This document shows, one piece after another, positions 11,189-23,632 of a DNA stretch of 64,000 nucleotides; the stretch's first letter is position 1, and the number at the start of each line of letters is the position of its first letter. The position numbers and the translations under genes were made by a program. The notes under the pieces are model-generated. The model did no database searches, was not told where the DNA came from, and worked only from the letters and a program-made list of their open reading frames with translations. The stretch is from Ricinus communis (Eukaryota > Streptophyta > Magnoliopsida > Malpighiales > Euphorbiaceae), in the NCBI RefSeq assembly GCF_019578655.1, contig NC_063259.1, forward strand, positions 5,196,001 through 5,260,000, written 5' to 3'.

Positions 11189-12769
11189 CATATTTGTGAG
11201 TATGAGAAACTATCGCATAAAAAGGATATATTTATGAGTTTGAGAAAACAACCTCGTAGGAGGGGTATATTGTGATTACGAGAACATAACCCTGTAAAAT
11301 GGGTAATATTGTTTTTAATATAAGAAAACAACCTCCTAAGAGGGATACATTTGTAAATTTTAGAAAACAACCCAATAAAAAGGGTATAACTGTGAGTATG
11401 AGAAAACAACCCCATAGAAAGGGTATATTTATGAATATGAGCAAACAACCCCGTACGAGAGGTGTAATTGTGAGTGTGAGAAAACAACACTGTAAAAAGG
11501 GTATATTTACAAAGATGAGCAAACAACCACGTACGAGGGGTATAATTATGACTATGATAAAGCAATCCCAAAAAAGGAATATATTTGTTAATATGAGGAA
11601 ACAACTCCATTAGACGGGTATATTTATTAGTATGAGAAAACAGTCCCGTAAAAGGGGTATATTTATGAATATGAGAAAGCAATTTCGTACCAAGATATAT
11701 TTATGATTATGAGAAAGCTACCCCATGAAGGGGTATATTTATGAATATATTAAAACAACTCCGTACCGGGGGTATATTGATGATTATGAGAAAGCAACCC
11801 CGTAAAAAGGATATATTTATGAATATGAGAAAATAATCCAGTACGAGGGGTATATTTGTAAGTATGAGAAAGGAAATCCATAAAAGAGGTATATTTATGA
11901 ATATGATAAAACAATCCCATATGATGGGTATATTTATTAGTATGAGGGGTATATTCAAGGGTATAAGAAAACAACTCCATAAAAGGAGTATATTTATTGA
12001 CATGAGAAAATAACCCCGTATGAGAGGTATATTTATTAATATTAGAAAACCACCCATAACAGGGGTATATTTGTGAGTATTAGAAAACAACCTCGTAAAA
12101 GAGGTATATTAATGAGTATGAGAAAATAACCCCGTAATAGGGGTATATTTGTAAATATTACGAAACAACCCATAACAAGGCATATTTTTTAGAATGAGAA
12201 AACTACCTCGTAAAAGGGGTATATAGTGTATAAGAAAACAACCCCGTAAGAGGGGTATATTTGTGAGTATGAGAAAATAATCCCGTAAAAAGGGAATAAT
12301 TTTTTAATATGAGAAAACAACTCCGTAAGAGGGGTACATTTGTGAATTTTAGAAACAACCTCGTAAAAAGAGTATATTTATGAGTATGAAAAAATAACCC
12401 CGTAGACGGGGTATATTTATGAGTACGAGAAAAAACTTTGTAAAAGCGGTATATTTGTTAATATGTAAAACAACCCCGTAAGTGGGGCATATATGTAAAT
12501 TTTAGAAAACAACCCCGTAAAGAGGTATATTTGTGAGTATGAGAAAACAACCCACTAAAAGGGGTATATTTGTCAATATGAGAAAATATCCCCGTAAATG
12601 GGTACATTTCTGAGTGAGAAAAAAAACCTTATAAAAGGGGTATATTTATAAATATAAGAAAATAACCCCGTATGTGGAGTACATTTGTGAGTATGTGAAA
12701 ACAACCCCATAAAATGGGTATATGTTTTAATATGAGAAAGGAATCCAATAAGAGGAATATATTTGTAAA

Positions 12770-15700
12770 TATTAGAAAATAACCCAGGCAGGTGGATATA
12801 TTTATGAGTATGAGAAAAGAGTCTCGTAAAAGGGATATATTTATGAATATCAGAAAACAACCCCGGCAAAGCGGTATATTTATGAGTGTGAGAAAATAAT
12901 CCCATAAAAGGGGTATATCTTTTAATATTGGATAACAATCCCGTGATAGAGATATATTTGTAGAAATTAGAAAACAACCCCCGTAAAAAGGGGTATATCT
13001 TTTAATATTGGATAAGAGCCCCGTGATAGAGATATATTTGTAAAATTAGAAAACAACCCCCGTAAGAGAGGTATATTTGTGAGTATGAGAAAACAACCTT
13101 GTAAAAGCGGTATATTTATGAGTATGAGAAAAAATTCCCGTAATAGGGGTATATTTATAAATATTACAAAATAACCCCATAACACGGTATATTTGTGAGT
13201 ATGAGTAAACCACCTTGTAAAAGGGGTATATTTATGAGTATGAGAAAATAACCACGTAATAGGGGTATATTTATGAGTATGAGAAAATAACCCTGTAAAA
13301 GGGGTATAATTTTTTAATATGAGAATACAACCCCGTAAATGGGGTACATTTGTAAATTTTAGAAAACAACCCCGTAAATGGGGTATATTTGTGAGTATGA
13401 GAAGATAACCCATAGAAAGGGTATATTTATGAATGTGATCAAATAACCCCGTACGAGGGATATAATTGTGACTATGAGAAAGCAACCCCGTAAAGGGAAA
13501 TATTTATCAATATGAGAAAATAATCTCGTACAAGAGGTATATTTGTAAGTATGAGAAAGGAAGCCCGTAAAAGGAGTATATTTATGAATATGAGAAAACA
13601 ATCTCATACAATGGGTATATTTATTAGTATGAGAAAGCAACCCCATACAAGAGGGGTAATTATGAGTATGAGAAAATAACCCCGTAAGAGTGGTATATTT
13701 AAGAGTATGAGAAAACAACTCCATAAAAGTGGTGTATTTATTAACATCAGAAAATAATCCTGTATGAGGAGTATATTTTTTAATATTAGAAAACCACCCC
13801 GTAACAGGGGTATATTTGTGAGTATTAGAAAATAACTTCGTAAAAGAGGTATATTTGTGAGTATTAGAAAATAACTTCGTAAAAGAGGTATATTCATGAG
13901 AAAACAACCCCGTAAGAGGGGTATATTTGTAAATATTATGAAACAACCCCATAATAGGCTATATTTGTGAGAATGAGAGAACTACCTCGTAAAAGAGGTA
14001 TATTTATGTGTATGAGAAAATAACCACGTAAGAAGGATATATTTGTAAGTATGAGAAAATAACTCCGTAAGAGGGGTACATTTGTGAATTTTAGAAAACA
14101 ACTCTATAAGAGGGGTATAGTTGTGAGTATGAGAAAACAAACTCGTAAAAAAGGTATATTTATGAATATGAGAAAACAACCCCGTAGAAGGGATATATTT
14201 ATAACTACAAGAAAAAACTTCGTAAAAGGGGTATATTTGTTAATATGTAAAATAACCCCGTAAGTGGGGCATATATGTAAATTTCAGAAAACAACCCCGT
14301 AAGAAGGGTATATTTGTGAGTATGAGAAGACAACTCTATAAAAAGGATATATTTGTTATTATAAGAAAATATTCTCGTAAATGGAGTACATTTGTGAGCG
14401 TGAGAAAAACACCCTGTAAAAGGGATATATTTATGAATATGAGAAAACAACTCTGTAAGAGGGATATATATGTGAGTATGTGAAAACAACCATGTAAAAG
14501 CGTATATTTATGAATATGAGCAAACAACATCGTAAAAAGGGTATATTTACGAATATGAGCAAACAACCACGTACGAGTGGTATAATTGTGACTATGACAA
14601 AGCAATCTCGTAAAAGGGATATATTTGTTAATACAAGATAACAACTCCATAAGAGGGGTATATTTTTTAGTATGACAAAACAACCCCAGAAAAGGGATAT
14701 ATTTATAAATATGAGAAAGCAACCCCATAAGAGGGGTATATTTGTGATAATGAGAATACAACCCCATAAAAAAGGAATAATATTTTAATATGAGAAAATA
14801 ACTCCGCAACAAGGATACATTTGTGAATTTTAGAAAACAACTCTATAAGAGAGGTATAGTTGTAGGTATAAGAAAACAACCTTGTAAAATGGTCATATGT
14901 TTTTAATATGAGAAAACAATCCAATAAGAGGGATATATTTATAAATATTAGAAAATAACCTAGGCAGATGGGTATATTTGTGAGTATGAGAAAACAGTCT
15001 TGTAAAAAAAGGGATCTATTTATGAATATTATAAAACAACCCTGGTAAAGAAGTATATTTATGAGTGAGAAAATAACCTCGTAAAAGGGGTATATTTTTT
15101 AATATTGGATAACAACACCATAATAGGGGTATATTTATAAATATTAAAAAATAAGCCCATAAGAGGGGTATATTTGTGAGTATGAGAAAATAACCTCGTA
15201 AAAAGGGTATATTTATGAGTATGAGAAAAAAAATCCCATAAGAGGGGTATATTTATAAATATTACAAAACAATCTCATAACAAATTAAATTTATGAGTAT
15301 GAGAAAACCACCTCGTAAATGGGGTATATTTATGAGTATGAGAAAATAATCCCGTAGTAGGGGTATATTTGTGAGTATGAGAAAATATCCCTGTAAAAGG
15401 GGAATAATTTTTTATATGAGAATACAACCCCATAAGTGTGGTACATTTATAAATTTTAGAAAACTACCGTGTAAAAGGGGTATATTTCTGAATCTGAGAA
15501 AACAATCCCGTAGAAAGAGTATATTTATGAATATGAGCAGACAACCACATACAAGGAGTATAATTGTGAGTATAAGAAATCAACCCCGTAAAGATATATA
15601 TGTATAAATATGAGAAAACAATCCCGTACGAGGGGTATATTTGTGAGTATGAGAAAGCAAACCCGTAAAAGGGGTATATTTATGAATATGAGAAAACAAA

Positions 15701-17690
15701 TGGGATGGGTATATTTATTAGTATGAGAAAGCAACTCCGTAAAAGGAGTATATGTATGAATATGAGAAAACAACCCTGTACGAGGGGTATATTTATGAGT
15801 ATAAGAAAACAACTCCATAAAAGGGGAATATTTGTTAACATGAGAAAACAACCCCGTATGAGGGATATATTTGTTAATATTAGAAAACCACCCTATAAAG
15901 GGGGTATATTTCTGAGTATTAGAGAACAACTTCAGAAAAGAGGTATATTTATGAGTATGACAAAACAACTCCATAACAGGATATATTTATAAATTTTATG
16001 AAACAACCCTATAACATGACATATTTGTGAGAATAAGAAAACTACCTCGTAAAAGGGGTATATTTATGAATATGAGAAAACAACCCCGTAAAATAGGTAT
16101 ATGTTTTTAATATGAGAAAACAATCCAGTAAAATGGATATGTTTATAAATATTAGAAAACAACCCGGGCATATGGGTATATTTGTGAGTATGAGAAAACA
16201 GCCCCGTAAAAAGGGTATATTTATGAATATTAGAAAACAACCTGGGCAAAGAGGTATATTTATAAGTGTGAGAAAACAACCCCGTAAAAGGGGTATATTT
16301 TTTAATTTTGGATAACAACCCCGTAAGAGGGGTATATTTGTGAGTATGAGAAAACAACCCCGTAGAAAGGGTATATTTATGAATATAAGCAAACAACCCC
16401 GTACATGGGGTATAATTATGAGTATGAGAAAGCAACCCCGTAAACTGATATATTTATGAATATAAAAAAAAATCCCATACGAGTGGTATATTTGTGAGTA
16501 TGAAAAAGCAAACCTGTAAAAGGGGTATATTTATGAATATGAGAAAACAATCCCATACGATGGGTATATTTATTAGTATGAGAAAGCAACTCCGTAAAAG
16601 GAGTATATGTATGAATATGAGAAAACAACCCCTCTTACATTTATAAGTATGAGAAAACAACTTCATAAAAGGAGTGTATTTGTTAACATGAGAAAACAAC
16701 TTTGTATGAGGGATATATTTGTTTATATTAGGAAAGCACCCTATACCAGGGGTATTTTATGAGTATGAGAAAACAACTCCGTAAGAGGGGTATATTTATA
16801 AATATTATGAAATAATCCCATAATAGGGCATACTTGTGAGAATAAGAAAACTACCTCGTAGAAGGGGTATAATTATGTGTATAAGAAAATAACCCCGTAA
16901 GAGAGGTATATTCATGAATATAAAAAAATAACCCCGTAAAAGAGGAATAATTTTTTAATATATGAAAACAACCCCGTAAGAGGGGTACATTTGTAAATTT
17001 TAGAAAACAACTCTGTAAGAGAGGTATAGTTGTGAGTATGAGAAAAAACCTCGTAAAAAGGGTATATTTATTAATATGAGAAAACAACCTTGTAGAAGGG
17101 TATATTTATGAGTATGAGAAAAAATCCCGTTAAAGGGATATATTTGTTAATAGATGAAAATAATCCCGTAAGTGAGGCATATATAAAAATTTTAGAAAAC
17201 AACCCCATAAGAGGGGTATATTTATGAGTATGAAAAAATAAACCTATAGAAGGGGTATATTTGTCAATATGAGAAAATATCCCCGTAAATGGGGTACATT
17301 TGTGAGTGTGAGAAAAACACCCTATAAAAGGGGTATATTTATGAATATGAGAAAACAACTCCGTAAGAGGGTTATATTTGTGAGTATGTAAAAACAACCC
17401 CGTAAAAAAGGTATATCTTTTAATATAATAAAATAATCCAGTAAGAGGGATATATTTGAAAATATTAGAAAACAACTCCAGAAGATGGGTATATTTGTCA
17501 GTGTGAGAAAATAGCCTCGTAAAAAGTGTATATTTATGAATATCAGAAAACAACCCCGGTAAAGGGATATATTTATGAGTGTGAGAAAACAACCCTGTAA
17601 AAGGGATATATTTTTTAATATTGGATAACAACCGTATAATAGGGGTATATTTATAAATATTAGAAAACAACCCCGTAAGAAGGAGCGTAA
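12770..17690. repeat. Higher-order repeat blocks within the 39-bp array
   Basis: A block of five to six units with diagnostic variants recurs about four times, near 12770-12960, 14950-15150, 16150-16330 and 17470-17690. In order the markers are a unit with CCCRGGCA or CCAGAAGA in place of CCCCGTAA, a unit with (a/g)aaaRagtCtcgt, a unit with CCYGGYAAAG, and a unit with tttaatattggataac. A second higher-order family is marked by gagcaaacaaccacgtac followed by gtgactatgacaaagcaa, near 11517, 14556, 15535 and 18935. Confidence 0.75.
12911..13069. repeat. 80-bp (2-unit) tandem duplication inside the array
   Basis: Two successive copies, period 80, of a block with the private markers tatatcttttaatattggata, gtgatagagatatattt and aacaacccccgta. 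The copies begin at 12911 and 12991 and differ at only a few bases. Confidence 0.85.
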
Positions 17691-19845
17691 AACTAATATA
17701 TTTATTAATATGAGAAAACAACCCTGTAAGAGGAGTATATTTGTAAACATTACAAAACAACCCCATAACAAGGCATATTTGTGAGTATGAGAAAACTACA
17801 CCGTAAAGAGGTATATTTATGAGTATGAAAAAACAACCTCCTTAGAGGAGTACATTTGTGAGTATGAGAAAATAACACCATAAAAGGGGTATAATTTTTT
17901 AATATGAGAAAACAACCCCATAAGAGAGATACATTTATAAATTTTAGAAAACAACCTTGTAAAAGGGGTATATTTGTGGGTGTGGGAATTCAACCTCATA
18001 AAAGGGTATATTTATGAATATGAGCAAACAAGCCCATAAGAAGGGTATAACTGTGAGTATGAGAAAGCAACCCCATAAAGGGGTATATTTAGGAATATGA
18101 GAAAATAATCTATACGAGGGATCTATTTATGAGTATGAAAAAATAACCCCGTACGAGGGTTATATTTGTGATAATGAGAAAGCAACCCCGTAGGAGGGGT
18201 ATATTTGTGATTATGAGAAAGCAACCTCATAAAAATGGTATACTTATGAATATGAGAAAACAATCCCATACAAGGGATATATTTGTAAGTATGAGAAAGC
18301 AACCCCGTAAAATGAGTATATTTATGAATATGAGAAAATATGGGTATATTTATTAGTATGAGAAAATAACCTTTAAAGGGGTACATTTATGAATTTGAGA
18401 AAAAAACCTTGTAAAAGTTGTATACTTGTTAACATGAGAAAGCAACCCCATATGAGGTATTTATAAATATTAGAAAACAACCCCATAACAGGGGTATATT
18501 TGTGAGTATGAGAAAACAATCTCGTAAAAGGGATATATTTATGATTATGAGAAAACAACCCGTAAGAGAGATATATTTGTAAATATTACAAAACAACCTC
18601 ATTAACAGGGATATTTGTTAGTATGAAAAAACTATCGCGTAAAAAGGGTATATTTATGAATATGAGAAAACAACCTCGTAGGAAGAGTATATTTGTGAGT
18701 ACGAGAAAATGACCGTGTAAAACGGGTATATTTTTTTAATATATGAAAACAGCCCCGGAAGAGGGATACATTTGTAAATTTTAGAAAATAACCCAGTAAT
18801 AAGGGTATATTTGTGAGTATGAGAAAACAACTCGTAAAAAGGATATATTTATGAATATGAGCAAACAACCCCGTACGAGAGGTATAATTGTGTGTATAAG
18901 AAAACAATATCATAAAAAGGGTATATTTTCGAATATGAGCAAACAAACACGTACAAGGAGTATAATTGTGACTATGACAAAGCAACCCCATAAAAGGGGT
19001 ATATTTGTTAATATAAGAGAACAACTCTATAAGTGGGGTTTACTTTTGAGACTGAAAACAACCCCGTAAAAAGGGTATATTTATTAATATGAGGGAACAA
19101 CTCCATAAGGGGGTATATTTTTTAGTATGAGAAACTAACCCCGTAAAAAGGGTATATTTATGAATATGAGAAAATAACCCCGTACGAGGGGTATAATTGT
19201 GAGTATGAGAAAGCAACCCCATAAAGGGATATATTTATGAATACGAGAAAACAATCCCATATGAGGGGTATATTTGTGAGTATGAGAAAGCAAACCCGTA
19301 AAAAGGTATATTTATGAATATGAGAAAATAATCCCATACGATAGGTATATTTGTTAGTATGAGGAACTAACTCCGGAAAGGGGTATATTTATGAATATGA
19401 AAAAACAATCCTGTAAGAGGGGTATATTTATGAGTATGAGAAAACAACCATAATTTGCTTGTTTTATAACATGTACATCATGCATCTCATGCAGGTCATG
19501 CATCAAACATATCATGCATCACACTAACTCCTTATTTTTGAACCATTTAGTTTCATAACCTTTAGTTTGGAAGAGACATGAAGGTGGTAACTGAAAGGGT
19601 ATCAAGAGGACTAGTTTCACCAGCAATTGGGACAACTTAACAAAACCCCAAGAAGTATTGATTCAAATCTATGATCAACATAGTCCACAAGGAAGACATT
19701 AATGCTATCAAGGCTACAATCATGGCTGATCTAAGGAGTGTGATCTAAAAAAGGAACTTTAACAAATTGTGGTGAGACTTTTACGAAACAAATTATCCAA
19801 AGAATTACTATTGCCTCCACAACTACTATTATTGCTATTCATGAT

Positions 19846-20645
19846 GTGAGAAAGAAGGTACCACATGGTGAGCACTTTTGGAATTTAAATGAATACATGA
19901 TAGAAGAAGCTAAGAATGAGTCTACTTTTGTTGCAAAAGTTGTTGAGGAATTCGAGATTGCGAATAATTTGATTGAAAGGCTAGACAAGATGGAGGATAT
20001 GTTGAAGGGTCGAGATTTAAATTCAACCTATGATTTTGATGAACTGCTGATGATTAGGGAAGACAAGTTAACTCCCAAATTTCAAATTTTAATAGAATTA
20101 GAGATCCAAAAGTGCACTTGAAGAAATATGCTACTATCATGGGCACTACTCATTTGGCTAGGACTCAACTTATTAAGTTGTTTGTACTTTCATTAGAGAA
20201 GTTAGTTGTGAACTAGTACTATGGGTTAGAGAAGCTCGTCAAGACTGATTGGAAAAAGTTCTAAAATAGTTTTATGAAGCAATATGAATATAATACACAT
20301 TTTAAAGTCTCTATAAGGATTTGGAACTGATAAAGTAAAAGCCCAATGAGTTTTCCTTATTTCTTGACTAGATGGAGAAACAAAGCAGGATTAATAAAGA
20401 ACAAGTCTAATAAAAAGGATCAAGTTCGAATGGTAATTCAAAATATTCTCCCATCTTGGGTGGAAAGGCTACAAATGATGAATTTCAAGATCTTTGTAGG
20501 CTTGTATGATGATGGCTTATACGTAGAAGAAATTGAAAATGCTAGAGTTAGAGGGAACATGGAAAACTATCAAGCTAGAGAGATCGAGAACCTATCATCT
20601 GAAGATGATGAAGCTTCACAAGATTCAGTTATTGATTTGTTTTAA
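19846..20645 (+). pseudogene. Tat/Ogre-type gag, broken by frameshifts and stops
   Basis: Three frames together give a recognisable gypsy gag: LIERLDKMEDMLKGRDLN (about 19970-20020), then a shifted block VHLKKYATIMGTTHLART (about 20110-20170), then FLTRWRNKAGLIKN and KDQVRMVIQNILPSWVERLQ (20346-20480), ending with an acidic tail (20645). The string RDPKVHLKKYA...QLIKLFVLSLE is the usual capsid pattern of Tat-group gag proteins. At least two frameshifts and several stops make it non-functional. The window shows no matching intact copy. Confidence 0.7.
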
Positions 20646-22218
20646 GATAATGATAGGATGTTTCTTCTAGGATCAATATATAACTCTAATTTTGCTTATT
20701 TTATAATGGTTATCCTAAAGGTATTGTGCAATGTGATGATTACTACATGAGTATATTTGATATTAAATCTATTGAATTTATTTATTTAATCTAGGCACAA
20801 TTTATAATCCTAGGTACATTTCTATTGCACATGTTATAACTCTTAAAGAGGGAAAAAATTAAAAGAATGAAAAAGAAAGAGAAAAATAAAAGAAAAAAGA
20901 AAAAAGGAGATAGTATTTAATACGCAAGACTGAATTCAAAGTAGTAGAATTATTCAACATACTGGGAGCTAAAGGCAAGAAGACCAAGTTCATCCCTTAT
21001 TATATTAATTACAATCTTAAGCAAGGACCTAAAGATGGAAAAAGGACTAGTGCTATAATCTTGTAACATTTAAGGCCCATCGCATTTAACTCCAAAAGAA
21101 GATTTTGATCAAGTTGAAAATTTCCATATTAAAGAAAGAAAAGATTATGCTTGAAGATGCTGAAAGGAGTTCAAATCGTAGGGGCAATAAATTTACAAGT
21201 CAATTTGGATCGTTTCAAATGCTATCTTTCAAGAAAAATGAAAGAAAAGAAAGAAAATAAAATAAAATAAAAGAGAAAAAAGAAAAAGAATTTGGTTCTA
21301 CTTATTAGAAAATTTTATAAACTAGTCATGCAACGGTTAAGTGAGAAAAAAAAAGATATGCGATTAGAAGATCTGAAAGGACTAGTTGATAACAAAAGTG
21401 CTATTATGTGAAATACAAAATATACCTATTTGTACCCTTATTAAATGAATAAAATTCGATTGAAAATTTTATTAAATTTGCACATAAGATTTTATTGCTT
21501 GTGCACTACCAAAAGGAAAAACAAAATAAAAAGTAGAATCTATGAGATCTGATAGAAACAGGATCATTTCCAACAGCTCTCTTGAATTTCTTGTAAAAAA
21601 ATCTAAGAATTGGTAGCACCCAAGTTTTCATCAGTTGACATCACACTCAATAAATACAGGGGCCAAAGCCTTCCAACTTTAATCCAAGAATTCTTGTTTT
21701 AGGGGAAGCCTTGAGAATTAGTGGAATAATCTTTAAGCTTGACAAAAGAGTCTACAAGTATTTCAGTCCATACTTCTCATACAATTGAATTCTAAAAGAG
21801 GAAAAAAGAAGAAAAAAAAAGTCTGATAAGTTAAAAACCTAAAAAGACGGTTTAGGCAAAAATTAAGGCGAAAAGAGAAAAACTTGCTAAGTCAAAAACT
21901 TGAAGGCACCACTTAGGTAAAAAATTAAGACAAAGAAAGAAGAAAAAGAAAAAGGCTTGCTTAGTTGAAAATCTGAGAAAACGGCTTAAGAAAAGAAAAG
22001 ATTTTATTACTATCTACATGAGATTATGGGAAGGCATAACTATCATTGCATAAGTTTCAATATAACCCAAGGTGAAATTATGCAGTCCTTCCATGCTTGA
22101 GGTTTCTCTAGATTTATGTTTTTTATCATCATCATGGCTTTTAGATCTCTGATATGAATTAATTACAATATCATCATCTCCTACTCTTTCTCTGGACCAT
22201 TATTCAGTCTACACTTAA
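20646..22218 (+). other. A/G-rich decayed element sequence with a ~70-bp repeat
   Basis: No gene is seen. Poly-purine runs occur at 20850-20910, 21235-21290 and 21790-21820. At 21815-21990 about three diverged copies of a ~70-base unit contain 'aagttaaaaacctaaaaaga' / 'cggtttaggcaaaaattaag'-like text, a motif common in Tat/Athila untranslated regions. Confidence 0.5.
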
Positions 22219-23592
22219 TGTGCTATCTATAAACAGCAAAGTGCACTATCAAGTAATACAATAATGAATAAGAGTATCGTTCCATTGGGGACCTAATTGT
22301 GAATATTACCTTCAATCATATACCAATATTTATCAATCAAAATATTATTTGGATGTAATAATATTTAAAAATAAAACAATCTTGAAAAATAAAGATGAAA
22401 ATGATTAGTAAACTTATTAAGGATAAAACCTATTTTGGCAGTGAATCCCCCTAATAAGTTAGAAATTTCATGAAATAAACAGCAATTAATTCCAATCAAG
22501 AATTGAATTGGCATTCCACTAAATTAGGTTTAAACCTTTCTCAAGTGATTAAATCCCTAATTCCAAAGAGCAGGGAGAGGAATCTCTTTTCAAACTCACT
22601 CACTTAGATCATGCAATAAGATTAAGAAACTTTTAAAACAAAGGATCTTGTAGATCTAGCTCTAATATTCCAATCAATCCTCAATCTTTAAGATTTCATA
22701 AAAAAATTCATAAAAGTTTATCTCTAATCAGTTTACGAAAGAAAATCCCAATTAATACGTCGACTTATCAATTGAAATAGATAATTAAGCAATCAAAGGG
22801 AAAAAATAACTCATAGAAAATATTAATTGCATTAACTTTGAATCCATACAAAACAAATTAAGGTTCATCAAAATCCAAATAGCAAGAAGATTAGTTCATA
22901 GATATTATAGTAAAGAAATAAAAATTAGAGAAAGAAGATCTCAAAGTATTCATGGAAGAGTAGAGATAAAAATCTTCAATCTTGAATCGTTAGTCTTGGA
23001 AAGTAATGAAGGAAATGATGTTCTTTCTTGAGAAATGACCAATCAAAGCCCTAAAAATAAAAGAAAAATGAAATTTCTAAGTGTTTCTCTCTCCAAAAAT
23101 GAAAATATGATGGAACTCCCTTCAAAAGAACCCACAAGTTCCTTTAAATAGTATCTTTCTATGGCCTACACAGGGGCCACACTGGCACCACACAGTCGTT
23201 TGACGTCCTTAGCTCAAAATCACTCTTAAAACAATCCTCTAGGTCACACAGGCATGTCCTCTTCTCGTGTTCTGCCTTGAATAAACTACCATTTCTTGGA
23301 ACTTACATGAGCGTGTGCTTCCCATGTGACACATTCCTTCAATCTGCCACTTTCTAAACTTCACATGGGCAAGTTCTTACCGTATTGTACCTGTGTGGTT
23401 CTCAATCTCTGAATAAACAAGTGTTTATTAGGCTGATTTCTGTGTATTTTGATACCAAAACTTCTTGTCATGTAAGCTTTGCCAAGTACATAAAAAGGAC
23501 TGAAAACAAACTCTAGTAAAAAAATTAAACTCAATTTAAGGTGAAATCAAGATAAAACAAGACTCAAAAGTAAGTGCTTCTAGCACTTATCA
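22219..23592 (-). mobile_element. 3' LTR of the second Athila element
   Basis: The right end is ...AGCACTTATCA (23592); on the minus strand the LTR therefore starts TGATAAGTGC. The left end is less certain (TG at 22219, 22221 or about 22241). It includes the LTR U5-side text 'tatcgttccattggggacc' (22277-22295) and a GC-rich stretch with ACACGG/CGTGT-type motifs at 23160-23400. It is the longer LTR copy and serves as reference for the deletions seen in the 5' copy. Confidence 0.8.
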
Positions 23593-23632
23593 AATTTCCC
23601 ACACTTGAGAAATTGCTTGTCCTCGAGCAAAT
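23593..23632 (-). promoter_or_regulatory. Pre-3'LTR conserved motif and polypurine tract
   Basis: The minus strand reads CTCGAGGACAAGCAATTTC then AAGTGTGGGAAATT directly before the LTR start TGATAAG. 'GAGGACAAGCAA ... GGGGAAATTTGATAAGTGC' is the common Athila-type 3' end; the GGGAAA part is the expected plus-strand primer. Confidence 0.7.

Larger units (their letters stand above)
6691..19452. repeat. 12.8-kb tandem array of a 39-bp satellite unit
   Basis: The array holds roughly 320-330 head-to-tail copies of a unit of about 39 bases, consensus like 'gtatatttatgagtatgag' + 'aaaacaaccccgtaaaaggg'. Copies vary by substitutions and 1-2 base indels. Each unit contains an inverted repeat ACCCC-GTAARA-GGGGT. 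Because 39 is a multiple of 3 and few stops arise, long open frames appear on both strands (13-residue repeats such as GIFMNMRKQPRKR on plus and LFSHTHKYTPFTG on minus). These look like by-products, not genes: there are no initiation context, no codon bias and no family match. The left edge is the copia LTR; the right edge is the degenerate Tat gag leader at 19453. Confidence 0.97.
19453..22218 (+). mobile_element. Degenerate Tat/Ogre-type Ty3/gypsy element, 5' part
   Basis: After the satellite come a CATGCAT-rich leader (19475-19530), gag remnants (19846-20645) and A/G-rich non-coding sequence with microsatellite-like AAAGAAA runs. A 3-copy degenerate repeat (21815-21990) of the type found in Tat-group untranslated regions follows. 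Protease, RT, RNase H and integrase are not recognisable between 20645 and 22218. The segment ends where the second Athila element starts. A Tat-like 3' UTR and LTR reappear at 36894-39002 in the same orientation, so these are probably two halves of one element split by the Athila insertion. Confidence 0.55.

Noticed and set aside
10933..11682. A 249-codon open frame (and many others) inside the satellite array
   Set aside because: It is made only of the 13-residue translation of the 39-bp unit, occurs on both strands and in overlapping frames, and has no gene-like start, end or conservation.
6691..19452. Regularly spaced repeats that might suggest a CRISPR array
   Set aside because: The units are contiguous with no unique spacers, and the surrounding DNA is plant nuclear.
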